From an uncultured Pseudomonadales bacterium (GTDB lineage Bacteria > Pseudomonadota > Gammaproteobacteria > Pseudomonadales > Azotimanducaceae): DNA of 64,000 nucleotides. This document shows, in pieces, positions 28,102 to 36,633 of the stretch. The stretch lies in assembly GCA_951813295.1 (NCBI GenBank), contig CATOTI010000002.1, positions 1,674,001 through 1,738,000 on the forward strand, written 5' to 3'. Under the pieces are notes generated by a model. That model saw nothing but the letters and a program-made list of their open reading frames with translations, did not search any database and was not told the origin of the DNA. The position numbers and the translations under genes were made by a program. How positions within the stretch are numbered: the stretch's first letter is position 1; every line of letters begins with the position of its first letter.

Positions 28102-29403
28102 ATGGCGCAGGTCTTCAAGCCCCTCGAGGGCATCCGGGTCTTGAGCTTCGAAACCGCCTTCGCGCTGCCAGCCGGGACGCGCGCCCTGCATGATCTCGGC
28201 GCCGATGTCGTGCGTGTGGCGTCGCCCGCCGGGAACGCGTTCGGTCGTTACGTGAGCATCACGGACGGCGTATTTCACGGTAAATCCTGCGTCAGCATCG
28301 ACCTCACGCTGGAACGCGGCCGCGCCATCGCTCGCGATCTCGCCCGCGAGGCTGACGTCGTCTGCAATAACTTTCGACCGTCCGTGCTCGAAAAATATGG
28401 CCTCGGCGCAAACGCGCTTCGCCAGATGAAGCCCGAACTCATCGTGCTGCAGCTATCGGGCTACGGGACGCCCGGGCCTTGGTCGAACTATCCGGCCTAT
28501 GGCCCGTCGACCGAAGCCGCGGGCGGCTTGTTCAAACTGATGGTCGAGAAAGAAGAACGCCCGTTTAGATTCCAAACGGGCGTCTTTTCGGATCAGTTAT
28601 CCGGACGCCACGCCGCGTTCGCGATCACCTCGGCGCTGCTTAAACGCCACGCGACCGGCGAGGGGGCGACCATCGACCTGTCGATGACCGAATGCATCAC
28701 GCACCTGATCGGCGAGGAAGTCGTCGCGGCGTCCTTGAACGACGGACAACTCACCGAGTGGCAGCAAGAGCGGCGCCGCCATCCGAATCGAGACCGTCGG
28801 CACGCACCGCAGGGAATCTATCGGTGCCGCGGCGACGACGAATGGGTGTCGATATCGATCACGTCCGATGACGCCTGGCGCGCGCTATGCACGTTCCTCG
28901 ACGATTTCGATCCAGACCTCGCGGTCGAAGCACGACGCGCGTCGCACGATGCGATCGATCGACAGCTCTCCGCGTGGACGAGCGAACAGGACAAGGACAC
29001 CGTGATGGCCAGGCTCCAGGCATCGGGAGTCGCCGCCACCGCCGTTCGCACGGTGCGCGACAGCGCCAACGACCCGCAGTTCCTCGCCCGGCAGACACTA
29101 CAGATGGTCCAGCACAAAGAACCGCTGCTCGGCTACGACGCACACCCACATCCGCCGTTGCCATGGCGAATCCTCGGCCGGCTGCGTCGACGGTTCACCG
29201 ATTTTCGACGCACCGGCCAGGACAACCCGGCCGTGCTGAAGCGCTGGCTCGGGCTTCGTCGACGCGAGATAAGCCGCCTCGAAACCGACGGGGTGCTTTA
29301 TCGAAGCGATGCACTCGACATGAACGCCCGGCAACCGAGTTCACACCATGATCCCCGGTTCGCAGAGATCGTCGGGCTCGCGAGCGGTCGGGAAACGGCG
29401 TGA
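28102..29403 (+). CDS. Class III CoA-transferase (CaiB/BaiF family)
   Basis: The 433-residue protein opens with FKPLEGIRVLSFETAFALPAG and LHDLGADVVRVASP. It contains the family nucleotide-site pattern GYGTPGPWSNYPAYG and the expected catalytic Asp in GVFSDQLSGRHAA, spaced correctly before GEGATIDLS. Its C-terminus has the HPHPPLPWRI region common to carnitine/formyl-type enzymes. It overlaps the next CoA-transferase gene at ATGA, so the two are probably made stoichiometrically and may form a heterodimer. A terminator-like hairpin lies inside the gene at 28557-28583. Confidence 0.88.
   Translation: MAQVFKPLEGIRVLSFETAFALPAGTRALHDLGADVVRVASPAGNAFGRYVSITDGVFHGKSCVSIDLTLERGRAIARDLAREADVVCNNFRPSVLEKYGLGANALRQMKPELIVLQLSGYGTPGPWSNYPAYGPSTEAAGGLFKLMVEKEERPFRFQTGVFSDQLSGRHAAFAITSALLKRHATGEGATIDLSMTECITHLIGEEVVAASLNDGQLTEWQQERRRHPNRDRRHAPQGIYRCRGDDEWVSISITSDDAWRALCTFLDDFDPDLAVEARRASHDAIDRQLSAWTSEQDKDTVMARLQASGVAATAVRTVRDSANDPQFLARQTLQMVQHKEPLLGYDAHPHPPLPWRILGRLRRRFTDFRRTGQDNPAVLKRWLGLRRREISRLETDGVLYRSDALDMNARQPSSHHDPRFAEIVGLASGRETA
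28557..28583 (+). terminator. Intragenic terminator-like hairpin inside a CoA-transferase gene
   Basis: A 10-bp perfect stem (ACGCCCGTTT at 28557-28566 with AAACGGGCGT at 28574-28583) and 7-nt loop are followed by CTTTTC, the shape of an intrinsic terminator. It lies within codons of the gene at 28102, so full function would cause early termination. Structure is certain on paper; function is unproven. Confidence 0.35.
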
Positions 29404-30353
29404 TGCGGATACTCGAAATCTCCTCCTCCGCCGCGGCGGGATATGCGGGACGTTTGTTGCTCGGTATGGGATTCGATGTCGAGCGGATCGACGCGTCGAC
29501 CGACGCGAAGGATCCTGCACGAGAGGTGTTCCTCCATCGCGGCAAACCGACGGGTAGCATCGATCGTCTCGAGACCTACGATGTCGTGATCGAAGATGTC
29601 GGGCGCCGCATTTTGCGTCGACTCGGTACGTCGCACCGTGCGTTGAAAAACGGTCGGTCGCTCGTTTCCGTGTCGAGTTTCGGCCTGAACGGACCATATG
29701 CCGAGTACGCGGCCACCGACCTCAACGTCCAGGCCCTCGGCGGCGTGCTACATGCATCGGGCTTCGATGATGAAGCACCGAGACGCTTACCCGGCGACGT
29801 CGCCGGCATGATCGCCGGCGTACACGCCGCGACCGCCGCGGCGGCGGCCGTCTTCGGCGCTCGCAACGGCCGCGAACGACGCGTCCACGTCGACATCTCG
29901 GCGCAAGACACGTTCATGCAGCATTGGACACGCCACGTGGCGCAGTTCGCCTACAGCGGCACGCTCGTCCGGCGCGAGCCGAAAGACGCGGCCGGACTCC
30001 TGATCCGCCACTCGATTCGTGCCAAGGACGGCTGGATCTTCATGCTGGCGCTCAGAACCAAGTGGCAGGCCGTCGCTCGGTTTCTCGGACTCGAACGATT
30101 CATCATCGACGAGGAGACGACAGAACAGCCCTGGGAAACGATGGCGGGCGCGGTGAACGAGGTCGTCGGTACGAGGGGCCGTTACGACTGGTTCGCCGAA
30201 GCCGCGGCCGAACGTTGGACGTTTGCACCGATGGAGGAGATTCCGTCGCTGCTGGACGGCCCGCAGAATACCGCCCGCGCGTTCTTCGAGACCGTCGAAA
30301 TCGACGGTCGCGAAGTCGCTGTGCCGACAATGCCTTATCGTGTCGAGTCATAG
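29403..30353 (+). CDS. Class III CoA-transferase, short form
   Basis: ATG 29403 overlaps the preceding stop. At 316 residues this is shorter than the usual ~400, with a reduced N-terminal region (MRILEISSSAAAGYAGRLLLG) that keeps the Rossmann-like start. Family features are SVSSFGLNGPYAEYAATD, a candidate catalytic Asp in RLPGDVAGMIAGVHA and the RRVHVDISAQD strand. With the upstream gene it looks like a separated version of the fused two-domain protein at 1518-3872. Confidence 0.85.
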   Translation: MRILEISSSAAAGYAGRLLLGMGFDVERIDASTDAKDPAREVFLHRGKPTGSIDRLETYDVVIEDVGRRILRRLGTSHRALKNGRSLVSVSSFGLNGPYAEYAATDLNVQALGGVLHASGFDDEAPRRLPGDVAGMIAGVHAATAAAAAVFGARNGRERRVHVDISAQDTFMQHWTRHVAQFAYSGTLVRREPKDAAGLLIRHSIRAKDGWIFMLALRTKWQAVARFLGLERFIIDEETTEQPWETMAGAVNEVVGTRGRYDWFAEAAAERWTFAPMEEIPSLLDGPQNTARAFFETVEIDGREVAVPTMPYRVES

Positions 30354-30394
30354 TCCCGGCGCTAACCGCACAGGCCACCTCAACAGGAGCTGAT

Positions 30395-30814
30395 ATGCCC
30401 ATCAAACCCATCTTCGAGCTGGTCGAAGAGGTCAAGAAGGACCTCGAGAACCTCTCGATCGACGAACTCAAAGCCGAAATGGCCAACGGCGAGCCGTTGG
30501 TCGCCGACATCCGTGAGATCCAGGAGCGGGTCGACCTCGGCGCTATCCCCGGCAGCAAGCACGCACCCCGCGGGATGTTGGAGTTCTGGGCCGACCCCGC
30601 GAGCCCTTACTATCGCGATTGGTTCAGCGACCCCAATCAGCGGATCATCCTCTACTGCGCAGGCGGCGGCCGATCGGCCATCGCCGCCCGCGACCTGAAG
30701 GCAATCGGATTCACGAACGTCGCGCACCTCGAAGACGGCTTCACCGGCTGGCAGAAAGCCGAGGAAGAAATCGAGGACGTCGCCTCGACGAGTCGTTGGA
30801 TCAGAAGAACCTAG
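30395..30814 (+). CDS. Rhodanese-like sulfurtransferase
   Basis: ATG 30395 follows CAGGAGC. The 139-residue protein has a helical N-terminal extension (IFELVEEVKKDLENLSIDEL), then the rhodanese domain: VADIREIQERVDLGAIPGSKHAPRG and the active-site loop ILYCAGGGRSAIAA with the catalytic Cys present. It could carry a persulfide or, in some families, selenium; this is of interest given the candidate selenoproteins nearby, but no specific selenium-binding feature is seen. The TonB receptor follows within 8 bp. Confidence 0.88.
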   Translation: MPIKPIFELVEEVKKDLENLSIDELKAEMANGEPLVADIREIQERVDLGAIPGSKHAPRGMLEFWADPASPYYRDWFSDPNQRIILYCAGGGRSAIAARDLKAIGFTNVAHLEDGFTGWQKAEEEIEDVASTSRWIRRT

Positions 30815-30822
30815 CAGCCGGC

Positions 30823-32868
30823 GTGTCGGAGACGACGCGATCGATGTTGATCGCGATGGTCGTGTTCGCGCTTACTTCGAGCGCGGACGTAGCGGCCGCT
30901 TCCGATGACACGGCCGACGACGAAATCGAAGAGGTCATCGTCTGGGGGCGCGCGACGAAGAAGCGCGGCATCGCCCGGTCGGCAACCGAGGGCGCTGTCG
31001 GGTTTGCCGACTTTTCTACGCGACCGTTCCAGCGCGTCGGCGAACTCGTCGAAGTCGTGCCCGGCATGATCGCCACGCAACACTCCGGCGAAGGCAAGGC
31101 CAATCAGTATTTCCTGCGCGGCATGAACCTCGATCACGGCACGGATTTTTCCTCCTTTTTCGAGGGCATGCCGGTGAATCTGCGCGCTCACGCGCACGGT
31201 CAGGGTTACCTCGACCTCAATTTTCTCATCCCGGAAGTCATCCGCACCGTCGAATACTCAAAGGGGCCGTATTTCCCGAATCGCGGTGATTTCTCGACCG
31301 CCGGGAGCTCAGCGATCACGCTCTACGAGACGATCGCCCCTTTCGTCGAGTACACCGCCGGCCAGGACAACTTCCATCGATTCGTCTCGGCAGGTTCGCG
31401 CGAAATCGATACGGCTACCGTGCTCGGGGCGATCGAGATCACGCGCAACGACGGCCCGTGGCAACTACCGGCCGGCGTTGAGAAGCACAACGCGATGCTG
31501 AAGTACGCCGTCGACAGCGGCGCCGTGCACTGGGCCGCGACGCTCGCGCTCTACGACAATGAATGGGCATCCACCGACCAGATTCCCCAACGGCGGGTCG
31601 ATTCGGGCGAGATCGACCGATTCGGCTTCATCGATCCGACGATCGGCGGGCGCACGTCGCGTTACAGCGCCACGCTCGCAGCCGACGGTGCTCACTGGAC
31701 TGCTAACGCGTACCTCAGCCGCTATTCGCTCAACCTCTTCGGCAATTTCACCTACTTCACCGAAGATCCCGTCAACGGCGACCAGCACGAACAGGTCGAT
31801 CGGCGCTGGATCTATGGCGGTCACGCGGCACGCGATCTCAACCTCGGCGATCACGATTCCGTCCGCCTCGGGATCGATGCGCGCATCGACGCGATCGGCA
31901 CGCTCGACCTTTTCAAAACGCGCGCGCGCGAGCGCCTGCACGCCATTCGCACCGACGAGGTCGATTGGCGCAATCTCGGGGCCTACGTCGACTGGCGCCG
32001 CGATTGGTCCGATCAGCTACGCACCCACGTTGGCTTGCGCGTCGATCACTACGACTATGACGTCCGTGCGCGGCTCGCGGCCAATAGCGGCGACGGGCGC
32101 GACGAAGAGTGGCTGCCGAGCCTTTCGGTCGTCTACGCCGCGACCGACGCACTCGAGGTCTTCGCCAACTGGGGCCGAGGATTTCATTCGAACGACGTCC
32201 GGGGCGTCACGATCACGACAGACCCCGCGAGCGGTGATCCCGCGGACTCGGTCGCGCTCTTCGTCGGTCAGGAAGGCGTCGATGTCGGCCTTCGTTTTGA
32301 GGACGACGACGGCAGCAACATCACACTGACCTGGTTCTGGCTCGCGTCGGATTCCGAACTCCTTTTCGTCGGCGATTCGGGCAGCACCGAACCGAGCGAC
32401 GGTTCGCGCCGAACCGGCATCGACTTGGCCGCGTTCTGGCAATGGAGAGAGCGACTATCGGCGGACCTTTCGTTCTCCCGCGTCGACAGCCGGTTTACCG
32501 GCCTCGACAGCGCGGCCGTTGCGATTCCCAACGCCCACGCCCGGGTATTGAACGGCGGCATTACGTATATCGGCGATTCGGGGTTCAGCGCCGCTTTGCG
32601 CGTTCGCCATTTCGGTGATGCACCTCTCGTCGAGGATGGCAGCGTTCGACACGGCGCGACGACGATCATCAACTTGGGGCTGAGCCAGACGTTCGGCCCG
32701 TGGGAACTGGGGCTCGAGGTGATCAACGCGCTCGATACCGAAGACGACGACATCGCCTACTGGTTCGAGTCGCGGCTACCCGACGAAGCAGGACCGGTCG
32801 AGGACGTACATTTTCACCCAGTCGACCCCCTGACTTTTCGTGTGTCGGTCAAGTGGTCCGCCCGCTAG
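30823..32868 (+). CDS. TonB-dependent outer-membrane receptor
   Basis: GTG 30823 gives 681 residues with a signal peptide (TRSMLIAMVVFALTSSADVAAA); ATG 30844 is an alternative but would lose the positively charged n-region. After cleavage comes a TonB-box-like EEVIVWG, the plug domain (VPGMIATQHSGEGKANQYFLRG, NLDHGTDFSSFFEGMPVN) and a 22-strand-type barrel with alternating aromatic strands, ending in FRVSVKWSAR rather than the usual terminal Phe. The ligand is unknown. It sits 8 bp after a rhodanese gene and 10 bp before the convergent glutaredoxin-DinB gene. Confidence 0.9.
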   Translation: MSETTRSMLIAMVVFALTSSADVAAASDDTADDEIEEVIVWGRATKKRGIARSATEGAVGFADFSTRPFQRVGELVEVVPGMIATQHSGEGKANQYFLRGMNLDHGTDFSSFFEGMPVNLRAHAHGQGYLDLNFLIPEVIRTVEYSKGPYFPNRGDFSTAGSSAITLYETIAPFVEYTAGQDNFHRFVSAGSREIDTATVLGAIEITRNDGPWQLPAGVEKHNAMLKYAVDSGAVHWAATLALYDNEWASTDQIPQRRVDSGEIDRFGFIDPTIGGRTSRYSATLAADGAHWTANAYLSRYSLNLFGNFTYFTEDPVNGDQHEQVDRRWIYGGHAARDLNLGDHDSVRLGIDARIDAIGTLDLFKTRARERLHAIRTDEVDWRNLGAYVDWRRDWSDQLRTHVGLRVDHYDYDVRARLAANSGDGRDEEWLPSLSVVYAATDALEVFANWGRGFHSNDVRGVTITTDPASGDPADSVALFVGQEGVDVGLRFEDDDGSNITLTWFWLASDSELLFVGDSGSTEPSDGSRRTGIDLAAFWQWRERLSADLSFSRVDSRFTGLDSAAVAIPNAHARVLNGGITYIGDSGFSAALRVRHFGDAPLVEDGSVRHGATTIINLGLSQTFGPWELGLEVINALDTEDDDIAYWFESRLPDEAGPVEDVHFHPVDPLTFRVSVKWSAR

Positions 32869-32878
32869 CGCCGCCGGT

Positions 32879-33610
32879 CTAGTCCCAGGCGTTCTCCGGC
32901 AACGGCAAGCCGTCGAGATCGGCCGGCGTGATCACCTCGTCCGCGCGGAGTCCACGTTGATCGATCACCATCTGCAGTTGCCGCGCGTGCTGCATCACGT
33001 GCCAGGTGCAGCGCTCGAGCAACCAATGCTCGCTCTGATCACCAAAATAGGTCGCGACGCTACGCCCCGGTTCGAGATGCACCGTTTTGAGCTTCTCGAT
33101 GACCACCGCCTGCCATCGCCCCAGCGCCCCGACCGAATCGAGCAACTCGGGTTCGGCCGCCGCAAGCGGCCGATCGAAGTCGGCACCCCGAGCTAGCGCG
33201 ACGAACGAATCGCCGATCGCGACGATGTGATGGGCAAGCGAAATCAGGCTGCGTGGTCGCCCCGGTAGCTGATCGTCGAGGGCATCGTGCGGTAACGCTT
33301 CCCAAAGCGAGCGCGCGACCGTCAATCCACGCACCAACCGGCGGCGCAGCACGAGGGCCGGCAGCATCGCGCTCGCCTCGAAGTCGATGCCGATCAGCTC
33401 GCTCACCTGCGCGAGGTCGATACCCACGACGACGGCGTCGTTCAGCTCGACCGCCGGGACGCTTTTGAGGCCATGGTCGGCCAGGCGAGCAAGCGCCGCC
33501 GGGTCAGCCGCGACGTCTATCGATTCGTAGTCGACCGCACGGGCCGAAAGGAACTCCTTCAAGCGGAGACAGCTCGTTCATCCGGGCTGCCAGTAGACCC
33601 TCGGTAGCAC
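32879..33610 (-). CDS. Glutaredoxin-DinB fusion with in-frame UGA at the redox Cys (candidate selenoprotein)
   Basis: Reading through one TGA (33580-33578) gives 243 residues. GTG 33610 follows a strong AGGAGG (33620-33615). The N-terminus reads MLPRVYWQPG-U-TSCLRLKEFLS, an exact glutaredoxin UxxC in place of CxxC, followed by VDYESIDV and the cis-Pro strand KSVPAVELN. Residues from about 90 form a DinB-like four-helix bundle with His residues in SLAHHIVAIGD and WHVMQHARQLQ. Without read-through, only a TTG at 33562 could start the protein, deleting the active site. A plausible SECIS hairpin lies just downstream of the UGA. Alternatively the TGA is a simple nonsense mutation; the second UGA-containing redox gene in this window argues against that. 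Confidence 0.75.
33544..33577 (-). promoter_or_regulatory. Candidate bacterial SECIS element (glutaredoxin-DinB)
   Basis: On the minus strand, directly after the TGA, CUUGAAGG and CCUU(U)CGG pair around an AGUU loop, with a bulged U and wobble pairs in the lower stem. The loop starts about 22 nt after the UGA and has G in its first two bases, matching the usual bacterial SECIS description. Weaker than the peroxidase element. Confidence 0.45.
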
Positions 33611-33691
33611 CTTGCCTCCTCGCGTGTGAGTCGAACGATCAGGGCTTTGCATCCTGTATCGTTTCCGCTCGTTTGGCCAATTCGGACAGCC

Positions 33692-34375
33692 GTGCAGAAC
33701 CCAATACCCGTCGAACCCGGCGCTTCGATCGACACCATCGACACGCCCGCGCTGATCCTCGATCTCGATGAATTCGATACCGCCCTCGGCGCCCGCCAGC
33801 CGAACGCCGCCCACCGGGTCGCCGTGTGGCCACACAAGACCCCCACGATTGCGCGTCGTCAACTCGAGGTCCCGGGCGCCAGGGGCATCGCGGTTCGAAG
33901 TGTGCGCGAGGCGAGCGTGTTTGCCGCGGCCGGCTTCGACGATATCCGCATTCTCCGCCCGGTCGTCGGCGCGGCGAACGAATCATTATTGGCTCAGTTA
34001 CCGGGTGCGACGACAACGGACGACGGTTTAGCTATCGAGGGATTCGACGACCTTTCGCGTGCCGTCACCATGACGACGCGAGTGAGCTCCGTCCCCGAGC
34101 CCGGCCGGGCGATTCTCGATTGTGGTCAGAAAGCGATCGGCCGAGACCTCGGCGACCCCACCCTCGTGTCGAACGCGGATATCCGCGTCATCGCGGGGAG
34201 CGCCGAACACGGCATCGCCCTCACGCGCGACATTCCACCGTTTTCGATCGGCGACTGGCTGCAACTCGTGCCGGCCGACATCGCGACGACCTTCACGCTG
34301 CACGACTGGCTGTTCGTCGTTCGCGGCAGCCGATTCGTCGAACGTTGGGCGATCGAAGCCCGAGGAGCTTTCTGA
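33692..34375 (+). CDS. Shortened DSD1/D-threonine-aldolase-like PLP protein
   Basis: The likely start is GTG 33692 (227 aa), as this lies outside the divergent gene's ribosome-binding region; GTG 33626 is also in frame. It matches the start of DSD1-type enzymes (IDTPALILDLDEFD, then the PLP-Lys segment VWPHKTPTIARRQL) and their C-terminal metal-binding domain (AEHGIAL..., TLHDWLFVVRGSRFVERW). Roughly the middle half of the TIM barrel present in the next gene is missing. It may be a degenerate paralogue or a partner subunit. It overlaps the full-length paralogue at TGATG. Confidence 0.65.
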   Translation: MQNPIPVEPGASIDTIDTPALILDLDEFDTALGARQPNAAHRVAVWPHKTPTIARRQLEVPGARGIAVRSVREASVFAAAGFDDIRILRPVVGAANESLLAQLPGATTTDDGLAIEGFDDLSRAVTMTTRVSSVPEPGRAILDCGQKAIGRDLGDPTLVSNADIRVIAGSAEHGIALTRDIPPFSIGDWLQLVPADIATTFTLHDWLFVVRGSRFVERWAIEARGAF

Positions 34376-35457
34376 TGGCCGAAACGATTCACGACCTACC
34401 GACCCCGACCCTGCTGCTCGATCTCGACGCGCTCGAACACAACATCGGCGTGATCGCCGGCCACTACGAGACGACGGCCACGAAACTCCGGCAGCACGGC
34501 AAGAACCATAAGAGCCCGTGGGTACTCGAGCGACAGATCAACGCCGGCGGAACGGTCGGCGGCGTCTGCGCCGCGAAAGTCTCAGAAGCGCAGGTCTTTG
34601 TCGACTCAGGCCTCGTCGACAACGTGTTGATCGCCAATCAGGTCGTCGACGCGGCCAAGATCGATCGGCTCTGCAGCCTTGCCGGACGTGCCGACATGGT
34701 CGTGGCGATCGACGATCGCGAACATCTCGAACGCCTCGCGGCGGGTGTGCGCCGCGCCGGCGGCGTGCGTCTTGGCGTCGTCATCGAAATCGACACGATG
34801 ATGCGACGCGGCGGGACACGGACGATCGACGCCGCGGTCGCGCTCGCAGAAGCCGCCGATCAGAACCCCGATCTCACCTTCCGCGGCGTGATGAGTCATC
34901 AGGTCCCGACCACGGCTTCGCCCGACCGCCACGCGCGTTTCGACGAAGGCCTCAAGTACATCGATCACGTTCTCGACGTGAAACACGCGATCGAAGCCGC
35001 CGGGATCCGCATGGATATCGTCTCCACCGGCGAGTCCTGGACTTACGACGTCGCCGCAACGCGCCCCGAGGTCACCGAAATCGAGGGCGGCACGTACATC
35101 GTCATGGAAGTCCCGTACGACTACATGACGGAATTCCACTACGCAGCCCGGATGCTCGGTTGCGTGATCGCGATGGAGAACGAAACCACCGCGCTCATCG
35201 ATATCCCCATCGATGCGATCGGCGCGCCCAACGGGCCACCGAGCGTCTGGCGCCGTAGCGACGTTCGCACGAAGTCCATCGACCACACGGGACTCACCGT
35301 CGAGATCGATCCCGGCGCCGTCGCGGTCGGCGACCTACTACAGTTCCTGCCCCACCAGCAGGACGTCATGATGAATCGCTGGGATGAATACGTCGGCATC
35401 CGCGGCGAAACCGTCGAGCGCCGAATCGAAGTCACGGCCCGAGGGTGTATCCATTAG
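34375..35457 (+). CDS. DSD1 family PLP-dependent enzyme (D-threonine aldolase / D-hydroxyaspartate dehydratase type)
   Basis: ATG 34375 shares its A with the previous stop. The 360-residue protein begins DLPTPTLLLDLDALEHN, with the PLP-binding Lys in GKNHKSPWVLERQ, then VIEIDTMMRRGG, FRGVMSHQ and STGESWTYD. A C-terminal beta domain in D-threonine aldolases supplies a metal site; here it reads FLPHQQDVMMNRWDEYVG. The reaction is likely retro-aldol cleavage or dehydration of a D-3-hydroxy amino acid; which one cannot be fixed. The downstream side is a palindromic repeat cluster. Confidence 0.82.
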   Translation: MAETIHDLPTPTLLLDLDALEHNIGVIAGHYETTATKLRQHGKNHKSPWVLERQINAGGTVGGVCAAKVSEAQVFVDSGLVDNVLIANQVVDAAKIDRLCSLAGRADMVVAIDDREHLERLAAGVRRAGGVRLGVVIEIDTMMRRGGTRTIDAAVALAEAADQNPDLTFRGVMSHQVPTTASPDRHARFDEGLKYIDHVLDVKHAIEAAGIRMDIVSTGESWTYDVAATRPEVTEIEGGTYIVMEVPYDYMTEFHYAARMLGCVIAMENETTALIDIPIDAIGAPNGPPSVWRRSDVRTKSIDHTGLTVEIDPGAVAVGDLLQFLPHQQDVMMNRWDEYVGIRGETVERRIEVTARGCIH

Positions 35458-35464
35458 GCGGACC

Positions 35465-35775
35465 GCGCGGACCGCTTCGCGGTCCGTCGGCAGTTTTTGC
35501 TCACGCAAAAACATGCCATTCAAGTAGCCGGCGCTTTGCTATCGCGCGGACCGCTTCGCGGTCCGTCGGCAGTTTTTACTCGCGTAAAAGCCTGACGCTA
35601 ACGCGTCAGGTATGCAGTTTTTGCTCACGCAAAAACATGCCATTCAAGTAGCCGGCGCTTTGCTATCGCGCGGACCGCTGGGCGGTCCGTCGGCAGTTTT
35701 CGCTCACGCAAAAGCCTGACGCTAACTCGTCAGGTATGCAGTTTTTGCTCACGCAAAAACATGCCATTCAAGTAG
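35465..35775. repeat. Composite palindromic repeat cluster (locus A), three units
   Basis: Three units start at 35465, 35544 and 35668. Unit 1 is 79 bp; unit 2 is 124 bp because of an extra 45-bp segment, which unit 3 also carries. Each unit holds hairpins: GGACCGC/GCGGTCC (35469-35485, 35548-35564, 35672-35688) and GTTTTTGC/GCAAAAAC (35493-35512, 35617-35636, 35741-35760). The extra segment adds CCTGACG(C)/(G)CGTCAGG (35591-35610, 35715-35734) and a TTTTAC/GTAAAA variant (35574-35589). Loop bases vary while stems persist. It lies between convergent genes, and the repeated tail ATGCCATTCAAGTAG runs into the stop codon of the PhyH gene. It could act as a bidirectional terminator. Confidence 0.9.
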
Positions 35776-36613
35776 TGGACGCCTCAAAGAGGGAGGGGAA
35801 GAACCACTTCGCGCCGGCCGGTTCGTCGAAGAGCAGACGCTGGCGGTCGGTGAGCGCTGCCCCTTCCGGGGGCAGGACCCGGGTGCGCGACCAGGTGAGT
35901 TGCGAGGCGCAGTACTTGTAGAGAATGGAGCGGCGTTCGTGATTCGCCTTCCACGCGAGCGTGCCGTGTGTTGTCGCTTCCGAAAAGAGCGTCACGCTAC
36001 CGGCCGGTGCCCGCGGGCAGATGACGACGTCGGTATGCGTACCGTCGCGAATCGTTTTCGGCAGCGTGATCTGCGCGTTGTGGCTTCCCGGAATACAGCA
36101 CAGGCCCCCGGTCTCGGGTCCCGCATCCGTCAGGTTGAACGCCGCGACGGCGAAACCGTGTAACGCCTGGTAGGCGGGTTGCTTGTAGAGCTTGCCGGGC
36201 TCGGCGCCCGTGAACGGTTCCGACGCGCCGTAATCCGAATGCAATCGCCCGCTCGGAAATCCTTCACGCATCCGCATGCCGAAGATCCGGTCGAGACGAA
36301 ACGCATCGCCCAACTGAAACCGGAGGATCTCCATCGTCCGCGGGTGATCGATCAGATCGACGAACGCCTGACCGAAATCGAGAAAACCCGGTCCCGAGGC
36401 GTAGCTACCACCGGCCACACCGAAGCGGTAGTAATCGTAGATTCCCCGCGGCGCCTGTTTGGCGCGCTCGCGCCAATCATCGGGAATCGGCGGCAAGTGC
36501 TCATCGAGGAGCTCGTTCAGGCGCTCAACCTGCGCCGGGCTCAGCACGTCTTCGATGACGAGGTAGCCCTGCAATTCGTAGAGATACCGATTCAGCTCGA
36601 CTTGGTCATCCAT
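35768..36613 (-). CDS. Phytanoyl-CoA dioxygenase (PhyH) family protein
   Basis: ATG 36613 (AAGGGGGAAG upstream) gives 281 residues; the frame is open further 5' but only this start has a ribosome-binding site. The N-terminal helix QVELNRYLYELQGYLVIEDVLSP is typical PhyH. Iron ligands are H-x-D in GRLHSDYGA and a distal His in EATTHGTLAWKANHERRSILYKY. It is third in the operon after the Rieske and PQQ dehydrogenase genes (20-bp gap), so it may act on a product of alcohol oxidation. Its stop codon lies within the neighbouring repeat cluster. Confidence 0.88.
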   Translation of the reverse strand: MDDQVELNRYLYELQGYLVIEDVLSPAQVERLNELLDEHLPPIPDDWRERAKQAPRGIYDYYRFGVAGGSYASGPGFLDFGQAFVDLIDHPRTMEILRFQLGDAFRLDRIFGMRMREGFPSGRLHSDYGASEPFTGAEPGKLYKQPAYQALHGFAVAAFNLTDAGPETGGLCCIPGSHNAQITLPKTIRDGTHTDVVICPRAPAGSVTLFSEATTHGTLAWKANHERRSILYKYCASQLTWSRTRVLPPEGAALTDRQRLLFDEPAGAKWFFPSLFEASTT

Positions 36614-36633
36614 GGCCGCTTCCCCCTTACCGC

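Noticed and set aside
33560..33562. TTG as the start codon of the glutaredoxin-DinB gene
   Set aside because: It would remove the glutaredoxin active site and has no ribosome-binding site, whereas GTG 33610 has AGGAGG and gives a complete domain when the TGA is read through.
35465..35775. CRISPR array
   Set aside because: The repeats are composite hairpin modules with irregular unit lengths and no unique spacers, and no cas genes are near.
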